Assembly (NCBI RefSeq): GCF_008806975.1
Contig: NZ_CP031728.1
Coordinates: 372,001 to 436,000 of the forward strand
Origin: Cellvibrio sp. KY-GH-1
GTDB lineage: Bacteria; Pseudomonadota; Gammaproteobacteria; Pseudomonadales; Cellvibrionaceae
Reading direction: 5' to 3'
DNA: 64,000 nt
The translations under genes and the position numbers were made by a program. Below, piece after piece: positions 26,086 to 34,233 of the stretch (positions are counted from its first letter, which is position 1; the number at the start of each line of letters is the position of its first letter). The notes under the pieces are model-generated. The model did no database searches, had not been told where the DNA came from, and worked only from the letters and a program-made list of their open reading frames with translations.

Positions 26086-29000
26086 ATGGTTACGCGGATA
26101 AATTATTTAAAGCGTTATCGATTATTCATTACCATTGTTGTTGGTGTATTTTTATTGTCCTGTTGTTTGGGGTTGCAGGCGGCGACCTATAATTTAACAA
26201 GCGGCTCTTATCCTCCGTGTAATACCAGTTGGAGCGTTTCTGGAACTACTTATACCTGTAATGGGAACGGGCGAGTAACGCTTGCTAGCGGCGATATATT
26301 AACGTCCAATACAACAATTACGATTTCTGCCGATAATGGTTTTGTACTTACCAATAACACAATTGGCAGTAGCACCAATCGTATCAATCTTGTCGCTAAC
26401 TACGGCGCTATCCAATCGGGTAATACGAATACCATATACGGGAACATTACTGCTAACAGTAGTGATATCACGCTGATTAATACCTCGATTACTGGAACCG
26501 TAACGACAGGAGGAAATATTAACCTCACTGGCGGTGCGGTTACCGGAAAAATAACCAGCAGTAGCAATACGATTACTACCAATGGCACTAATTTAAGTGG
26601 TGGTGCGCAAGCGCAATCAGGTATGAGTATTACCGGTGGGACGATTGCCGGTGCTTTTGTAATGACTGCAAATAATACCGCTACATTTTCCGGCGTGACT
26701 ATGACCAGTGGCAGCATTAGTGGCGCGAGTTCGGTGACTATTCAAAGTGGTAGTGTACTGGGCTCCGGTTCCAACTCAATTACGATCAGCAGTAATAGTG
26801 GCCCGATCAATGTAAACAATTCGACTGTGTATGGAAACCTGACTGCGCCGAATTATTCGACCGTGAATATTACTAACGGCGGTGCTGTTTATGGCACTTG
26901 CGTACCCAATTCTACGCCGGCGAGCGCGTGTAATAGTGCTACTACTGTCGTGGATCACTATCGTATTTCCCTCACTAGCCCGGCAATAACCTGTGAACCG
27001 GCGGCTATTACGATCACGGCATATAACAGTTTGGGTAATACGGTTAATCCTGCTAATGGCACAACTATTACCTTAAGTACTTCGCCGGCAACAGGCGTTT
27101 GGGTTGGGGGGAATACTTTTACATTTACAGGCAGTGCGAGCGCTACAACAAAGTATTTACAACAAACATCTGCGGCAACGCTAAACATTAACGTGACTGA
27201 TGGTACGCGTACTGAAAGTGCATCCTATGACCCGAGTATCAGCTTTGTTAATTCTGCTTTGCTTTTTTCTACAATTTCTACACAAACAGCGGGTGTAAGT
27301 GGTGCTTTTACTCTTCGCGCAATTCGTACCGACAATAGTACAGGCGCTTGTGTGGCCCAAATCACGGGTACACGGAATGTTGATCTAGCTTATGAATGTA
27401 GAAATCCAGTGAGCTGCGTTGTCGGGGAGAAGTTAACCATTAGTAATGGTAGTGTAGCTGTAGATATTTCTTCCAATCCGAATAACTCGGTAGTGGCCTA
27501 TCAAGCAGTTTCCCTAACATTTGATGGGTCCGGCGTCGCGTCAAATATTTCATCTAATTATTCCGATGTGGGCGCTATACGCTTACATGGTCGGGTAAGT
27601 TTATCTGCCTCGGGAAATAATCCTGCTATTACGTTGACAGGAAACAGCAATCAGTTTGTGGTTAAACCTCATACGCTGGCAGTGAGTGGTATTACTACAC
27701 TGGCCAATGTGGCTACACCGGGAACGACAACTACTGGAGCGGGATTTGTTGCCGCCAATGAAAAATTTAAAGTGCTCATACAGTCGCGCAATTTTAGTGG
27801 CTCGCCAACGCCAAACTTTGGCAACGAAACGACTTCGGAAAAAAATGCCATTACACTCACTGCGTCCACGCTAGTTCATCCGACGGGCGGAACCTTAACA
27901 ACCTTAACCAATACCGGTAGTTTTTCTGCAACAACGCCCGCAGGTACTTTTGTAAATCCTGATATTCAGTGGAATCAGGTTGGTAGCATTCGTATTACGC
28001 CGGCCCTGACCGATTCCGATTATTTATCGGCCGGCAATATTGCCAATTACAGTGATGGAAACGTTGTGGCAGGGCGCTTTTATCCGGATCATTTTACTTT
28101 GGTCAATGCTACGATAGCCTCGGCTTGTGTCGGTACAGGATTTAACTTTAGTTACATGGGGCAAAGCTTCACCACTCAATATCGGGTGGAAGCGCGCAGT
28201 ACCAATGAAACTGTCACCACCAATTATCATGAGTCCAGTTCAAGTTCCAGCGTGAGTAGCTCTAGTGCGGCCAGTTCAACGGCAGGCTGTTCAACAGGTT
28301 CTGGCACTGCGTCTGGAACCGGTTATGCGAATGTTGAATGGGTTGCTGAAAATGCAGATAACTGTGTGAATCTCGGGGCGCGCGTAACTGCACCGGCTAC
28401 CTCCTGGGTTAACGGGGTGCGGCAAATTACTGCAACGGGCACTACAAATTTTGCTCGGCAAAATTCAACAGCACCTGACGGCCCCTTCGAAAGTTTGCAA
28501 TTAGGGCTACGCGTAACGGACACCTTGGATTCACGGCAATTACAGGCCTTGAATATGAATCCTAATACCACGGGTGCGTGTGCCGGGGCCGCGTGTACAG
28601 CGATAACGCTGGGTGCCCCCTTGGTTATGCGTTACGGGCGAGTGCGACTGGATGACGCTTTTGGGCCTGAAACGGCAACCTTACCCGTTAATTTTTTGAC
28701 TGAGTTTTGGTCGGGAAATGTTTTTATCAGAAATAATGTTGATAGTTGCACAACAATTTTGCGTAGTGCAATTTCTTATCCATCAGGAAGTATCGCGACG
28801 CCGACAAATTTAACCGTTGCATTAACGGGTGGAACAACAACGGGTCAGTATGGTGTTACTGCCGCACAAAACACTTCCGTCACTGCAGCTAATATCGGTT
28901 TTGCTACGGGGAGTGCCAATCATTCGTTTTCTACTCCAACTGGTAGTGCGACCGGATCGTTTACCGTTACGGTTAATTTGGCTTCGTATCCCTGGTTGCG

Positions 29001-29163
29001 GTTTGATTGGGATGGCCAAAGTGGTGTGCCTTCAGATGTAAATTGCGCGCTTCCGAATACAAACCCAAGTCGTAGTCCTGATTGTAATCTGCGCGCCAAC
29101 TATCAGTTTGGCAGCTACCGCGGACACGACCGCGTAATCTATTGGCGCGAACTATTTCAGTAG
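26086..29163 (+). CDS. mshQ: MSHA-associated large surface protein MshQ (repeat region plus DUF6701)
   Basis: A 1025-residue exported protein with signal peptide (VGVFLLSCCLGLQAA), the last gene of the locus. About residues 40-270 are a Thr/Asn/Ser/Gly-rich beta-helix-like repeat (units such as GGNINLTGGAVTG and SGVTMTSGSISG). The middle has beta-sandwich-like segments. The C-terminal third fits DUF6701, ending YRGHDRVIYWRELF, a conserved MshQ end. A poly-Ser/Ala linker (about residues 714-730), like those of Cellvibrio plant-cell-wall enzymes, interrupts it. It probably sits at the pilus tip or cell surface as an adhesin. The function is inferred from the MSHA context. Confidence 0.88.
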   Translation: MVTRINYLKRYRLFITIVVGVFLLSCCLGLQAATYNLTSGSYPPCNTSWSVSGTTYTCNGNGRVTLASGDILTSNTTITISADNGFVLTNNTIGSSTNRINLVANYGAIQSGNTNTIYGNITANSSDITLINTSITGTVTTGGNINLTGGAVTGKITSSSNTITTNGTNLSGGAQAQSGMSITGGTIAGAFVMTANNTATFSGVTMTSGSISGASSVTIQSGSVLGSGSNSITISSNSGPINVNNSTVYGNLTAPNYSTVNITNGGAVYGTCVPNSTPASACNSATTVVDHYRISLTSPAITCEPAAITITAYNSLGNTVNPANGTTITLSTSPATGVWVGGNTFTFTGSASATTKYLQQTSAATLNINVTDGTRTESASYDPSISFVNSALLFSTISTQTAGVSGAFTLRAIRTDNSTGACVAQITGTRNVDLAYECRNPVSCVVGEKLTISNGSVAVDISSNPNNSVVAYQAVSLTFDGSGVASNISSNYSDVGAIRLHGRVSLSASGNNPAITLTGNSNQFVVKPHTLAVSGITTLANVATPGTTTTGAGFVAANEKFKVLIQSRNFSGSPTPNFGNETTSEKNAITLTASTLVHPTGGTLTTLTNTGSFSATTPAGTFVNPDIQWNQVGSIRITPALTDSDYLSAGNIANYSDGNVVAGRFYPDHFTLVNATIASACVGTGFNFSYMGQSFTTQYRVEARSTNETVTTNYHESSSSSSVSSSSAASSTAGCSTGSGTASGTGYANVEWVAENADNCVNLGARVTAPATSWVNGVRQITATGTTNFARQNSTAPDGPFESLQLGLRVTDTLDSRQLQALNMNPNTTGACAGAACTAITLGAPLVMRYGRVRLDDAFGPETATLPVNFLTEFWSGNVFIRNNVDSCTTILRSAISYPSGSIATPTNLTVALTGGTTTGQYGVTAAQNTSVTAANIGFATGSANHSFSTPTGSATGSFTVTVNLASYPWLRFDWDGQSGVPSDVNCALPNTNPSRSPDCNLRANYQFGSYRGHDRVIYWRELFQ

Positions 29164-29185
29164 TCATATACCGGATGATGTATTT

Positions 29186-29596
29186 ATGGAAATGACCATT
29201 ACCACGCCCAGTTTATTGTTCCCTGCAATTTCGTTGTTGATGCTTGCGTACACCAATCGCTTTGTAACACTCGCCAACGTGATTCGTCAGCTAAGTAATT
29301 TGGAAAATGCGCCCAGCCGTGATTTGGTAATTCGTCAAATCGAAAACCTGCGCATACGTATGACGGTAATTCGGTTTATGCAGGCGTTCGGTGTTTTGTC
29401 ATTTGTGTTCTGTACGCTGTCGATGTTTTCGCTGCTATTAGCCTTTCAGGTGGCGGGGATGTACCTATTTGCTGTGAGTTTAATTCTGCTGGTGGTCTCT
29501 TTATTGTTTTCTTTTTATGAAGTGAATATCTCAACCAAAGCGATCAATATTGAGTTAGAAAAGTTTGATGCTGAATTGGAGCGCCGCAAGCACTAG
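29186..29596 (+). CDS. DUF2721 family membrane protein
   Basis: A 136-residue protein with the DUF2721 layout: N-terminal helix SLLFPAISLLMLAYTNRF, a charged helix (LANVIRQLSNLENAPSRDL, then IRQIENLRIRM), and two more membrane helices (about 65-90 and 92-112), ending in an amphipathic ELEKFDAELERRKH. It starts 23 bp after mshQ and may be read from the same transcript, but it is not part of known MSHA loci. Function unknown. Confidence 0.82.
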   Translation: MEMTITTPSLLFPAISLLMLAYTNRFVTLANVIRQLSNLENAPSRDLVIRQIENLRIRMTVIRFMQAFGVLSFVFCTLSMFSLLLAFQVAGMYLFAVSLILLVVSLLFSFYEVNISTKAINIELEKFDAELERRKH

Positions 29597-29710
29597 CGGC
29601 ATTTATTTATCTATTTTACATCCATATACTTTGTAGCTATCCAGGTTTTAGCGAATTGCTTTATCGCTGTGTATCTCGTGGGTATGGATTATCGATACGC
29701 TGTAAATACT

Positions 29711-29732
29711 AAGGGCCACGATTGTGGCCCTT
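29711..29732. terminator. Possible terminator between DUF2721 gene and gcvR
   Basis: Hairpin AAGGGCCAC-gatt-GTGGCCCTT between convergent genes. The T tract is poor on both sides, so confidence is moderate. Confidence 0.55.
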
Positions 29733-29766
29733 AATAGTTGACGCAAGGGAATGTTGAAGCAGGGGG

Positions 29767-30300
29767 TTAGCTATTGCGCTCGGTTGAGGATTCCAGTCGA
29801 ATATCAACCGCTAGTTCGTCGGCAATTTTGTCAAGATAGTCATAAAGTTCATTCATATCCACAGTTTTTGGGACTTCAATCACCCCGGTCGCTTCGAATA
29901 GCGGCTCGCCGGACCAAGGCATGCTTGAGCAGGCCGTTTCCAATTCACCCATGTTTATATGGCGCGCAGCGAACGCCTGGGCGATTTCGCGTACAATGCC
30001 CGGGCGATCATTACCGACAACGCTAAAGCTGAATTCGCGGCTGTCTGGCTTGGAGGTGGTAATCGCATTATCGACAACAATTTTGAAGCCTTTGCTACCC
30101 AGCTCATTCAAAGCGGCGCGCAGCTGATCCTGATGCTCTTTGGCGACAGCAACTTGCAGAATGCCGGCAAATTTGCCCGCTAATTGCGCCATGCGGCTTT
30201 CCAGCCAATTCCCCTGGTGTTGGCTGATGGTTTGCGCAAGTTGTTCTACTACGCCGGGACGGTCATCACAAAGGACAGTTAATACGAGTTGCGTGTTCAC
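29767..30300 (-). CDS. gcvR: Glycine cleavage system transcriptional repressor-like ACT protein (GcvR)
   Basis: A 177-residue protein made of two ACT domains, residues 5-75 (LTVLCDDRPGVVEQLAQTI) and about 93-165 (FSVVGNDRPGIVREIAQAFA, then HINMGELETACSSMPWSGEP). This is the GcvR pattern; GcvR is known to act by binding the activator GcvA. No GcvA or glycine cleavage gene lies in this window. GTG start at 30300 with AAGGA upstream. It is divergent from yheU. Confidence 0.85.
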   Translation of the reverse strand: MNTQLVLTVLCDDRPGVVEQLAQTISQHQGNWLESRMAQLAGKFAGILQVAVAKEHQDQLRAALNELGSKGFKIVVDNAITTSKPDSREFSFSVVGNDRPGIVREIAQAFAARHINMGELETACSSMPWSGEPLFEATGVIEVPKTVDMNELYDYLDKIADELAVDIRLESSTERNS

Positions 30301-30439
30301 GTTGCATCCTTATTGTTAAATTGTTGATACAGAATCGGTAGGTTTAAACCAAGATTACTCCGCTTGTGTTACCTGAACAAGTCAGAAATCGAATCGGGGT
30401 TAAATCAGAGTTGAATGCAATGAAAATTGGTAGCTTTAG

Positions 30440-30670
30440 ATGATTATTCCCTATGAGCAATTATCGAGCGACGCATTGCAAGGATTGATTGAGGAATTCA
30501 TTACCCGCGAGGGCACCGATTACGGTGAGGAAGAAATACCGCTCAGTGTAAAAGTTGAACAAATCAGGCAGTTGCTTAAACGACGTGAAGTCGTGGTGGT
30601 ATTTGATACTGCCACTGAATCGGTCAGCATTTTGCCGCGTCGCGATGCGGAGTTACTCGGGCAAGAATAG
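30440..30670 (+). CDS. YheU family (UPF0270) protein
   Basis: A 76-residue small protein with the UPF0270 signature: MIIPYEQLSSDALQGLIEEF, TREGTDYGEEEIPL and VVVFDTATESVSIL. Length is normal for the family. Function unknown. rlmM follows after about 40 bp and may share a transcript. Confidence 0.88.
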   Translation: MIIPYEQLSSDALQGLIEEFITREGTDYGEEEIPLSVKVEQIRQLLKRREVVVVFDTATESVSILPRRDAELLGQE

Positions 30671-30712
30671 TGGCTTGCATGAGTGTTCGTTCCAATCAAT
30701 AAAGAGAAAATT

Positions 30713-31765
30713 GTGAATCATTTATTTTTACATTGTCGTCCCGGGTTTGAAAAAGAGTGTGCCGCAGAAATCACTGATCTTGCGGGTGAGTTGGGTATTT
30801 ACGGCTACAGTAAGACCAAAGAGAGTAGTGCCTATATTTTATTCGTCACTCACGAGCCCGATGGAGCCAGTCAGCTTATTAAAATGCTGCGTTTTCGGAA
30901 ATTTATTTTTGCTCGCCAGTGGTTTGCTTGTGCTGAAATGATCAGTGATTTGCCAGTAGCGGATCGTGTAACGCCATTGCTTGCCGGGGCGCAGGGATTT
31001 GGTGAGGTGCGCGAGTTAGTGATCGAGACTGTCGATACTAATGAGGGCAAAGAACTTTCAGGCTTGTGCAAAAAATTCACCGCACCGTTTGAAAAAGCAA
31101 TGCGTGCGGCATCCTTGTTCTCTGCGAAAAGCAACATGCGCATGCATCTGGTGTTTATTTCGGGAACTCAAGCTTATCTTGGTGTAAGTCCGGTAAATAA
31201 TTCATCGCCTTGGCCGATGGGTATTACCCGCTTGCGTTTGCCCAAAGAGGCGCCCAGTCGTGCAACCTTAAAACTGGAAGAGGCGTGGCATCACTTTATT
31301 GCGGCGGAAGATTGGGATGAGCGTTTGGGCGCTGGTATGCGTGCTGTGGATCTTGGTGCTGCTCCAGGTGGTTGGACTTGGCAGTTGGTACGGCGGGGGA
31401 TGTTTGTTGAGGCAGTTGATAATGGCCCAATGGATAAAAATCTAATGGAAACCGGGCAGGTAACGCACATGCTAAGTGATGGTTTTTTGTATGAACCCAA
31501 AAAGCCGGTAGATTGGTTGGTGTGCGATATTGTTGATAAGCCCGCGCGCGTTACGAGTATGATTATTAAGTGGTTCACTAAAAAATATTGTCGTGAAGCG
31601 GTTTTTAATTTAAAACTGCCGATGAAGCAACGCTATATGGAAGTAAAAAAATGTGAAGAGCGAATAGTTTCTGAACTCGAAAAGGCGGGGTTTCGCGTGG
31701 ATATTCAATTTAAGCAGTTGTATCACGATCGCGAAGAAGTAACCGGGCACTTGCGAGTTTTTTAA
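30713..31765 (+). CDS. rlmM: 23S rRNA (C2498-2'-O)-methyltransferase RlmM
   Basis: A 350-residue enzyme. The THUMP-like N-terminal half opens LFLHCRPGFEKECAAEI, and the Rossmann methyltransferase half has SAM motif VDLGAAPGGWTWQLV (about residues 210-224) and DWLVCDIVDKP (about 265-275). A Lys/Glu set typical of 2'-O methyltransferases (FNLKLPMK, REEVTGHLRV) follows. GTG 30713 (AAAGAGAAA upstream) is preferred because E. coli RlmM starts right before VVLLCRPGFEK; a GTG at 30683 would add ten residues. Confidence 0.93.
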   Translation: MNHLFLHCRPGFEKECAAEITDLAGELGIYGYSKTKESSAYILFVTHEPDGASQLIKMLRFRKFIFARQWFACAEMISDLPVADRVTPLLAGAQGFGEVRELVIETVDTNEGKELSGLCKKFTAPFEKAMRAASLFSAKSNMRMHLVFISGTQAYLGVSPVNNSSPWPMGITRLRLPKEAPSRATLKLEEAWHHFIAAEDWDERLGAGMRAVDLGAAPGGWTWQLVRRGMFVEAVDNGPMDKNLMETGQVTHMLSDGFLYEPKKPVDWLVCDIVDKPARVTSMIIKWFTKKYCREAVFNLKLPMKQRYMEVKKCEERIVSELEKAGFRVDIQFKQLYHDREEVTGHLRVF

Positions 31766-31792
31766 TGGAGTGATTATTTAGTATTTGCAAGT

Positions 31793-32194
31793 CTATTGGT
31801 AGGCCGTTTTATCTTGCATATCCGTTGCAGTGTGTTGCAATACCCACTCAGTGAGTTGTACCCAGTCCTCAATGAGTGAACGCAACAGGGTCATGTGGCT
31901 TGGAGGGAGGTCATGTTTGCGCAATGCTTCCTCACCTATGTCCGTGAGTACGGAAACAATCTTGCCAATAGTGTGTGCTTTTAATGCCGCTAGCACTTCG
32001 TTATTGCGCAGCATTTCGCCGGTGTATGCGGACTGCAAATCTTCGTAAGAAACGGCTGTGGTGAAATCTAACGTTTGCTTTACGGCGTGTGCCAATAGCG
32101 GGTGGTTGGTGCGTAATAAGCGGAAGGTTAGCTCCAGTGACTGGCGACTAAAAAAATCAGAAGGCATATAATCGTTTATCGTTTTCCGAGACAT
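31793..32194 (-). CDS. Conserved hypothetical helical protein
   Basis: A 133-residue protein, not recognised. It is mostly helical by composition, with no signal peptide or membrane segment. Visible stretches are SLELTFRLLRTNHPLLAHAV and SLIEDWVQLTEWVLQHTATD. GAGGAAC lies ahead of the ATG, so the gene looks real. It is convergent with rlmM and divergent from tusA. Confidence 0.6.
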   Translation of the reverse strand: MSRKTINDYMPSDFFSRQSLELTFRLLRTNHPLLAHAVKQTLDFTTAVSYEDLQSAYTGEMLRNNEVLAALKAHTIGKIVSVLTDIGEEALRKHDLPPSHMTLLRSLIEDWVQLTEWVLQHTATDMQDKTAYQ

Positions 32195-32304
32195 CGAACA
32201 ATGTTCCTCGGTAGTGAAAAGTTTCTCCTGATTTTATTTTCCTATGTGTTAATCATAGCTACCGCTTAGCTATTTGCTGAATTTTTTATAGACGATTTAA
32301 AACT

Positions 32305-32541
32305 ATGAATGAACAAATTGATAAAACTTTGGATACCTCTGGTTTGCTTTGCCCGGAACCGGTAATGATGTTGCATAAGGCTGTCAAAGAAGTGGCGATT
32401 GGCAATCTTATTGAAGTGATTGCAACCGATCCGTCAACACAGCGCGATATTCCAAAATTCTGTTTGTTTCTCGGGCATGAATTGGTTGAGCAGAAGAAAA
32501 ACGAATCGCAGTATCTGTATTACATTCGCAAAAATAAATAA
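32305..32541 (+). CDS. tusA: Sulfur carrier TusA
   Basis: A 78-residue small sulfurtransferase with the TusA core [19 protein letters not shown], where the Cys of LLCPEPVM is the persulfide carrier, and [14 protein letters not shown]. In gammaproteobacteria it relays sulfur from IscS through TusBCD/E to MnmA for s2U34 in tRNA. mnmA and mnmC are also in this window, though not adjacent. Its native terminator hairpin now carries the IS element. Confidence 0.93.
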   Translation: MNEQIDKTLDTSGLLCPEPVMMLHKAVKEVAIGNLIEVIATDPSTQRDIPKFCLFLGHELVEQKKNESQYLYYIRKNK

Positions 32542-32568
32542 TCAGATCTTTGTTGCTTGACAAAAAAA

Positions 32569-32590
32569 TAACGCCGCTAATGCGGCGTTA
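32569..32590. repeat. Left target-site duplication, palindromic (former tusA terminator stem)
   Basis: A 22-bp self-complementary hairpin, TAACGCCGC / TAATGCGGCGTTA, identical to 34192-34213 at the other end of the IS. It lies 28 bp after the tusA stop. Confidence 0.88.
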
Positions 32591-32602
32591 CAGATCGTTG
32601 AC

Positions 32603-32638
32603 AAACCCCACCCTAAAAAAGTGGGGTTTTATTTTTTT
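32603..32638 (+). terminator. IS left-end hairpin acting as terminator
   Basis: AAACCCCAC / GTGGGGTTT with a nine-base loop followed by TTTTATTTTTTT. Read on +, it ends tusA transcription that would otherwise enter the IS antisense to its transposase, replacing the T tract lost by the insertion. The left arm overlaps the TIR. Confidence 0.7.
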
Positions 32639-34145
32639 AGCTCGCGCTGTGCATCAACCGCATTTCTGGCGATTGATTTCCAATCCGTTCATTTTTCTCG
32701 ATAAAACGCGATATAAGTATCCACAGCGCTTGAACAAGGCCTAACACCACCAATGGATTATAAAAACGCGCCAGCAACAGCGCTATCTTCTTCATATTCT
32801 GGCACGCAGCCGCCAACAAACACTGGCCACTCACGCGACGCAAGCCGCGATAACGTGCATATCTATGACCGTGCAATTGTTTCGCGTCGGCAAAGCTGCG
32901 CTCCACCGTTTCCTTTCTGCGTTGATAAATCCGTTTGCCTTGCTCGGTGAGTCGTCGCGCATCAGTGCGCTCCACACTGTCTTGCCACACATGGCGTGTG
33001 ATGACTTTGGTGTGGTTGCGACTGCGCGTGCATTGATCCAAAAACGGACAGCGTTTGCATTGCTCTGAATCGGAGCGGTATTCGCGATAGCCCAATCGGT
33101 TGGTGGTGTTATATGAAATCAACTGACCCGCCGGACAGGTGTAATGATTCTGATCGGCATCAAACACAAATTTGCGCCTGGCAAATAAGCCTTCCGCTTT
33201 GTTGGGGCGGCGATAGCCAATAACGCCCTCAATATTGCGATCTTCCAAACCTTTGCAGATGCCTGCAGTTTTGTAGCCTGCATCCAATCCCACCGTGTAC
33301 GGATAAATATTGAAGGCCGTTAATTGGCGATCCAGGCGTGCCAAATAAGGTTTGCTGTCATGCACGTTGCTCGGTGTGACGTGGGTGTCCGTGATGATGT
33401 TGTATTTACCATCCACGGTGCGATGGTCGAGATAATAAAATCCTTGGGGCTTGCCTTCGCGTGTTAAATAACCACTATCGGGATCAGTGGTGCTGACTTT
33501 AATGTCGCGGGTTTTTGGCTCGGTATCGCCCGCTTTTTCTTTTAGTGGGGCTTTGCCGTTGGCAATTCGGTCTTCATCAATCGCCACTTCCAACGCGGTT
33601 AAATAATCCGTCGGCGTTTGCGTGACGGTGTGAATTTCAAACTTCTTTTTATTGGCATTGGCTTTCATGTGGGTGCTGTCGGTGTAAAGCACATCGCCGC
33701 CCACCAAGCCGTGGCCAATTGCTTGGCGAACAATCTCATCAAAAATTTGTTGCTCAATATCAGTCGCTAAAAACCGGCGCCGACGTTGCTGGCTAAAGGT
33801 GGAGGCATCAATGATTTTATCCGTGAGACTCAACCCCAAAAACCAACGATATGCCACATTCACTTGCACCTCGCGCACTAACTGCCGCTCGCTGCGCACA
33901 CCAAACAAATAACCAATAAACAGCATTTTAAATAACAACACCGGATCAACTGCAGGGCGGCCGTTGTTATCGCAATATAAATGGCGGACTTGGTCGCGGA
34001 TAAATTCGAAGTTGATGTACTTGTCGATTTTGCGCAGTAGATGGTCAGCCGGAACGAGATCCTCAAGGATCACCATTTCCAGTGTGTGTTGGCGCGGCGC
34101 AGGTTCTTTGAGCATGGCAGTCATCACAAGAAAGTGTGCTGCCAT
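32637..34145 (-). CDS. IS1182-family transposase
   Basis: A roughly 502-residue DDE transposase. The family N terminus is MLKEPAPRQHTLEMVILEDL, then DHLLRKIDKYINF and PVLLFKMLFIGYLFGV. The catalytic core has LYTDSTHMKANANKK (D), TVGLDAGYKT (D) and ERSFADAKQLHGHRYARYRG (E), with a four-Cys knuckle CKRCPFLDQC and CTRSRN between. The frame is intact, so the element may be active. Start choice is uncertain: ATG 34145 is the earliest ATG, while ATG 34115 corresponds to the usual family start. Confidence 0.93.
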   Translation of the reverse strand: MAAHFLVMTAMLKEPAPRQHTLEMVILEDLVPADHLLRKIDKYINFEFIRDQVRHLYCDNNGRPAVDPVLLFKMLFIGYLFGVRSERQLVREVQVNVAYRWFLGLSLTDKIIDASTFSQQRRRRFLATDIEQQIFDEIVRQAIGHGLVGGDVLYTDSTHMKANANKKKFEIHTVTQTPTDYLTALEVAIDEDRIANGKAPLKEKAGDTEPKTRDIKVSTTDPDSGYLTREGKPQGFYYLDHRTVDGKYNIITDTHVTPSNVHDSKPYLARLDRQLTAFNIYPYTVGLDAGYKTAGICKGLEDRNIEGVIGYRRPNKAEGLFARRKFVFDADQNHYTCPAGQLISYNTTNRLGYREYRSDSEQCKRCPFLDQCTRSRNHTKVITRHVWQDSVERTDARRLTEQGKRIYQRRKETVERSFADAKQLHGHRYARYRGLRRVSGQCLLAAACQNMKKIALLLARFYNPLVVLGLVQALWILISRFIEKNERIGNQSPEMRLMHSAS

Positions 34146-34151
34146 TAAACG

Positions 34152-34180
34152 CAAACCCCCAGCTTTTGGCTAGGGGTTTG
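34152..34180. repeat. IS right-end subterminal hairpin
   Basis: CAAACCCC / GGGGTTTG arms with an inner AGC/GCT pairing and a TTTTG loop. The outer arm overlaps the TIR, mirroring the left end. Confidence 0.7.
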
Positions 34181-34191
34181 TCAGCGGTCTG

Positions 34192-34213
34192 TAACGCCGC
34201 TAATGCGGCGTTA
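34192..34213. repeat. Right target-site duplication with original T tract
   Basis: Identical to 32569-32590. It is followed by TTTTTTT, so this copy retains the complete original terminator of tusA, now on the far side of the IS. Confidence 0.88.
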
Positions 34214-34233
34214 TTTTTTTGGGGCATGTTGCA

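Larger units (their letters stand above)
32591..34191 (-). mobile_element. IS1182-family insertion sequence, 1601 bp
   Basis: Bounded by imperfect 19-bp terminal inverted repeats: left CAGATCGTTGACAAACCCC (32591-32609), right CAGACCGCTGACAAACCCC on the complementary strand (34173-34191), 17/19 identical. It encodes one transposase on the - strand. It is flanked by identical 22-bp palindromic copies of the target (32569-32590 and 34192-34213), which is a target duplication. Both ends also fold into subterminal hairpins that include part of the TIR. Confidence 0.9.

Noticed and set aside
26400..26717. Hydrophobic open frame on - inside mshQ
   Set aside because: It is an antisense artefact of Thr/Asn/Ser-rich coding, without start signals.
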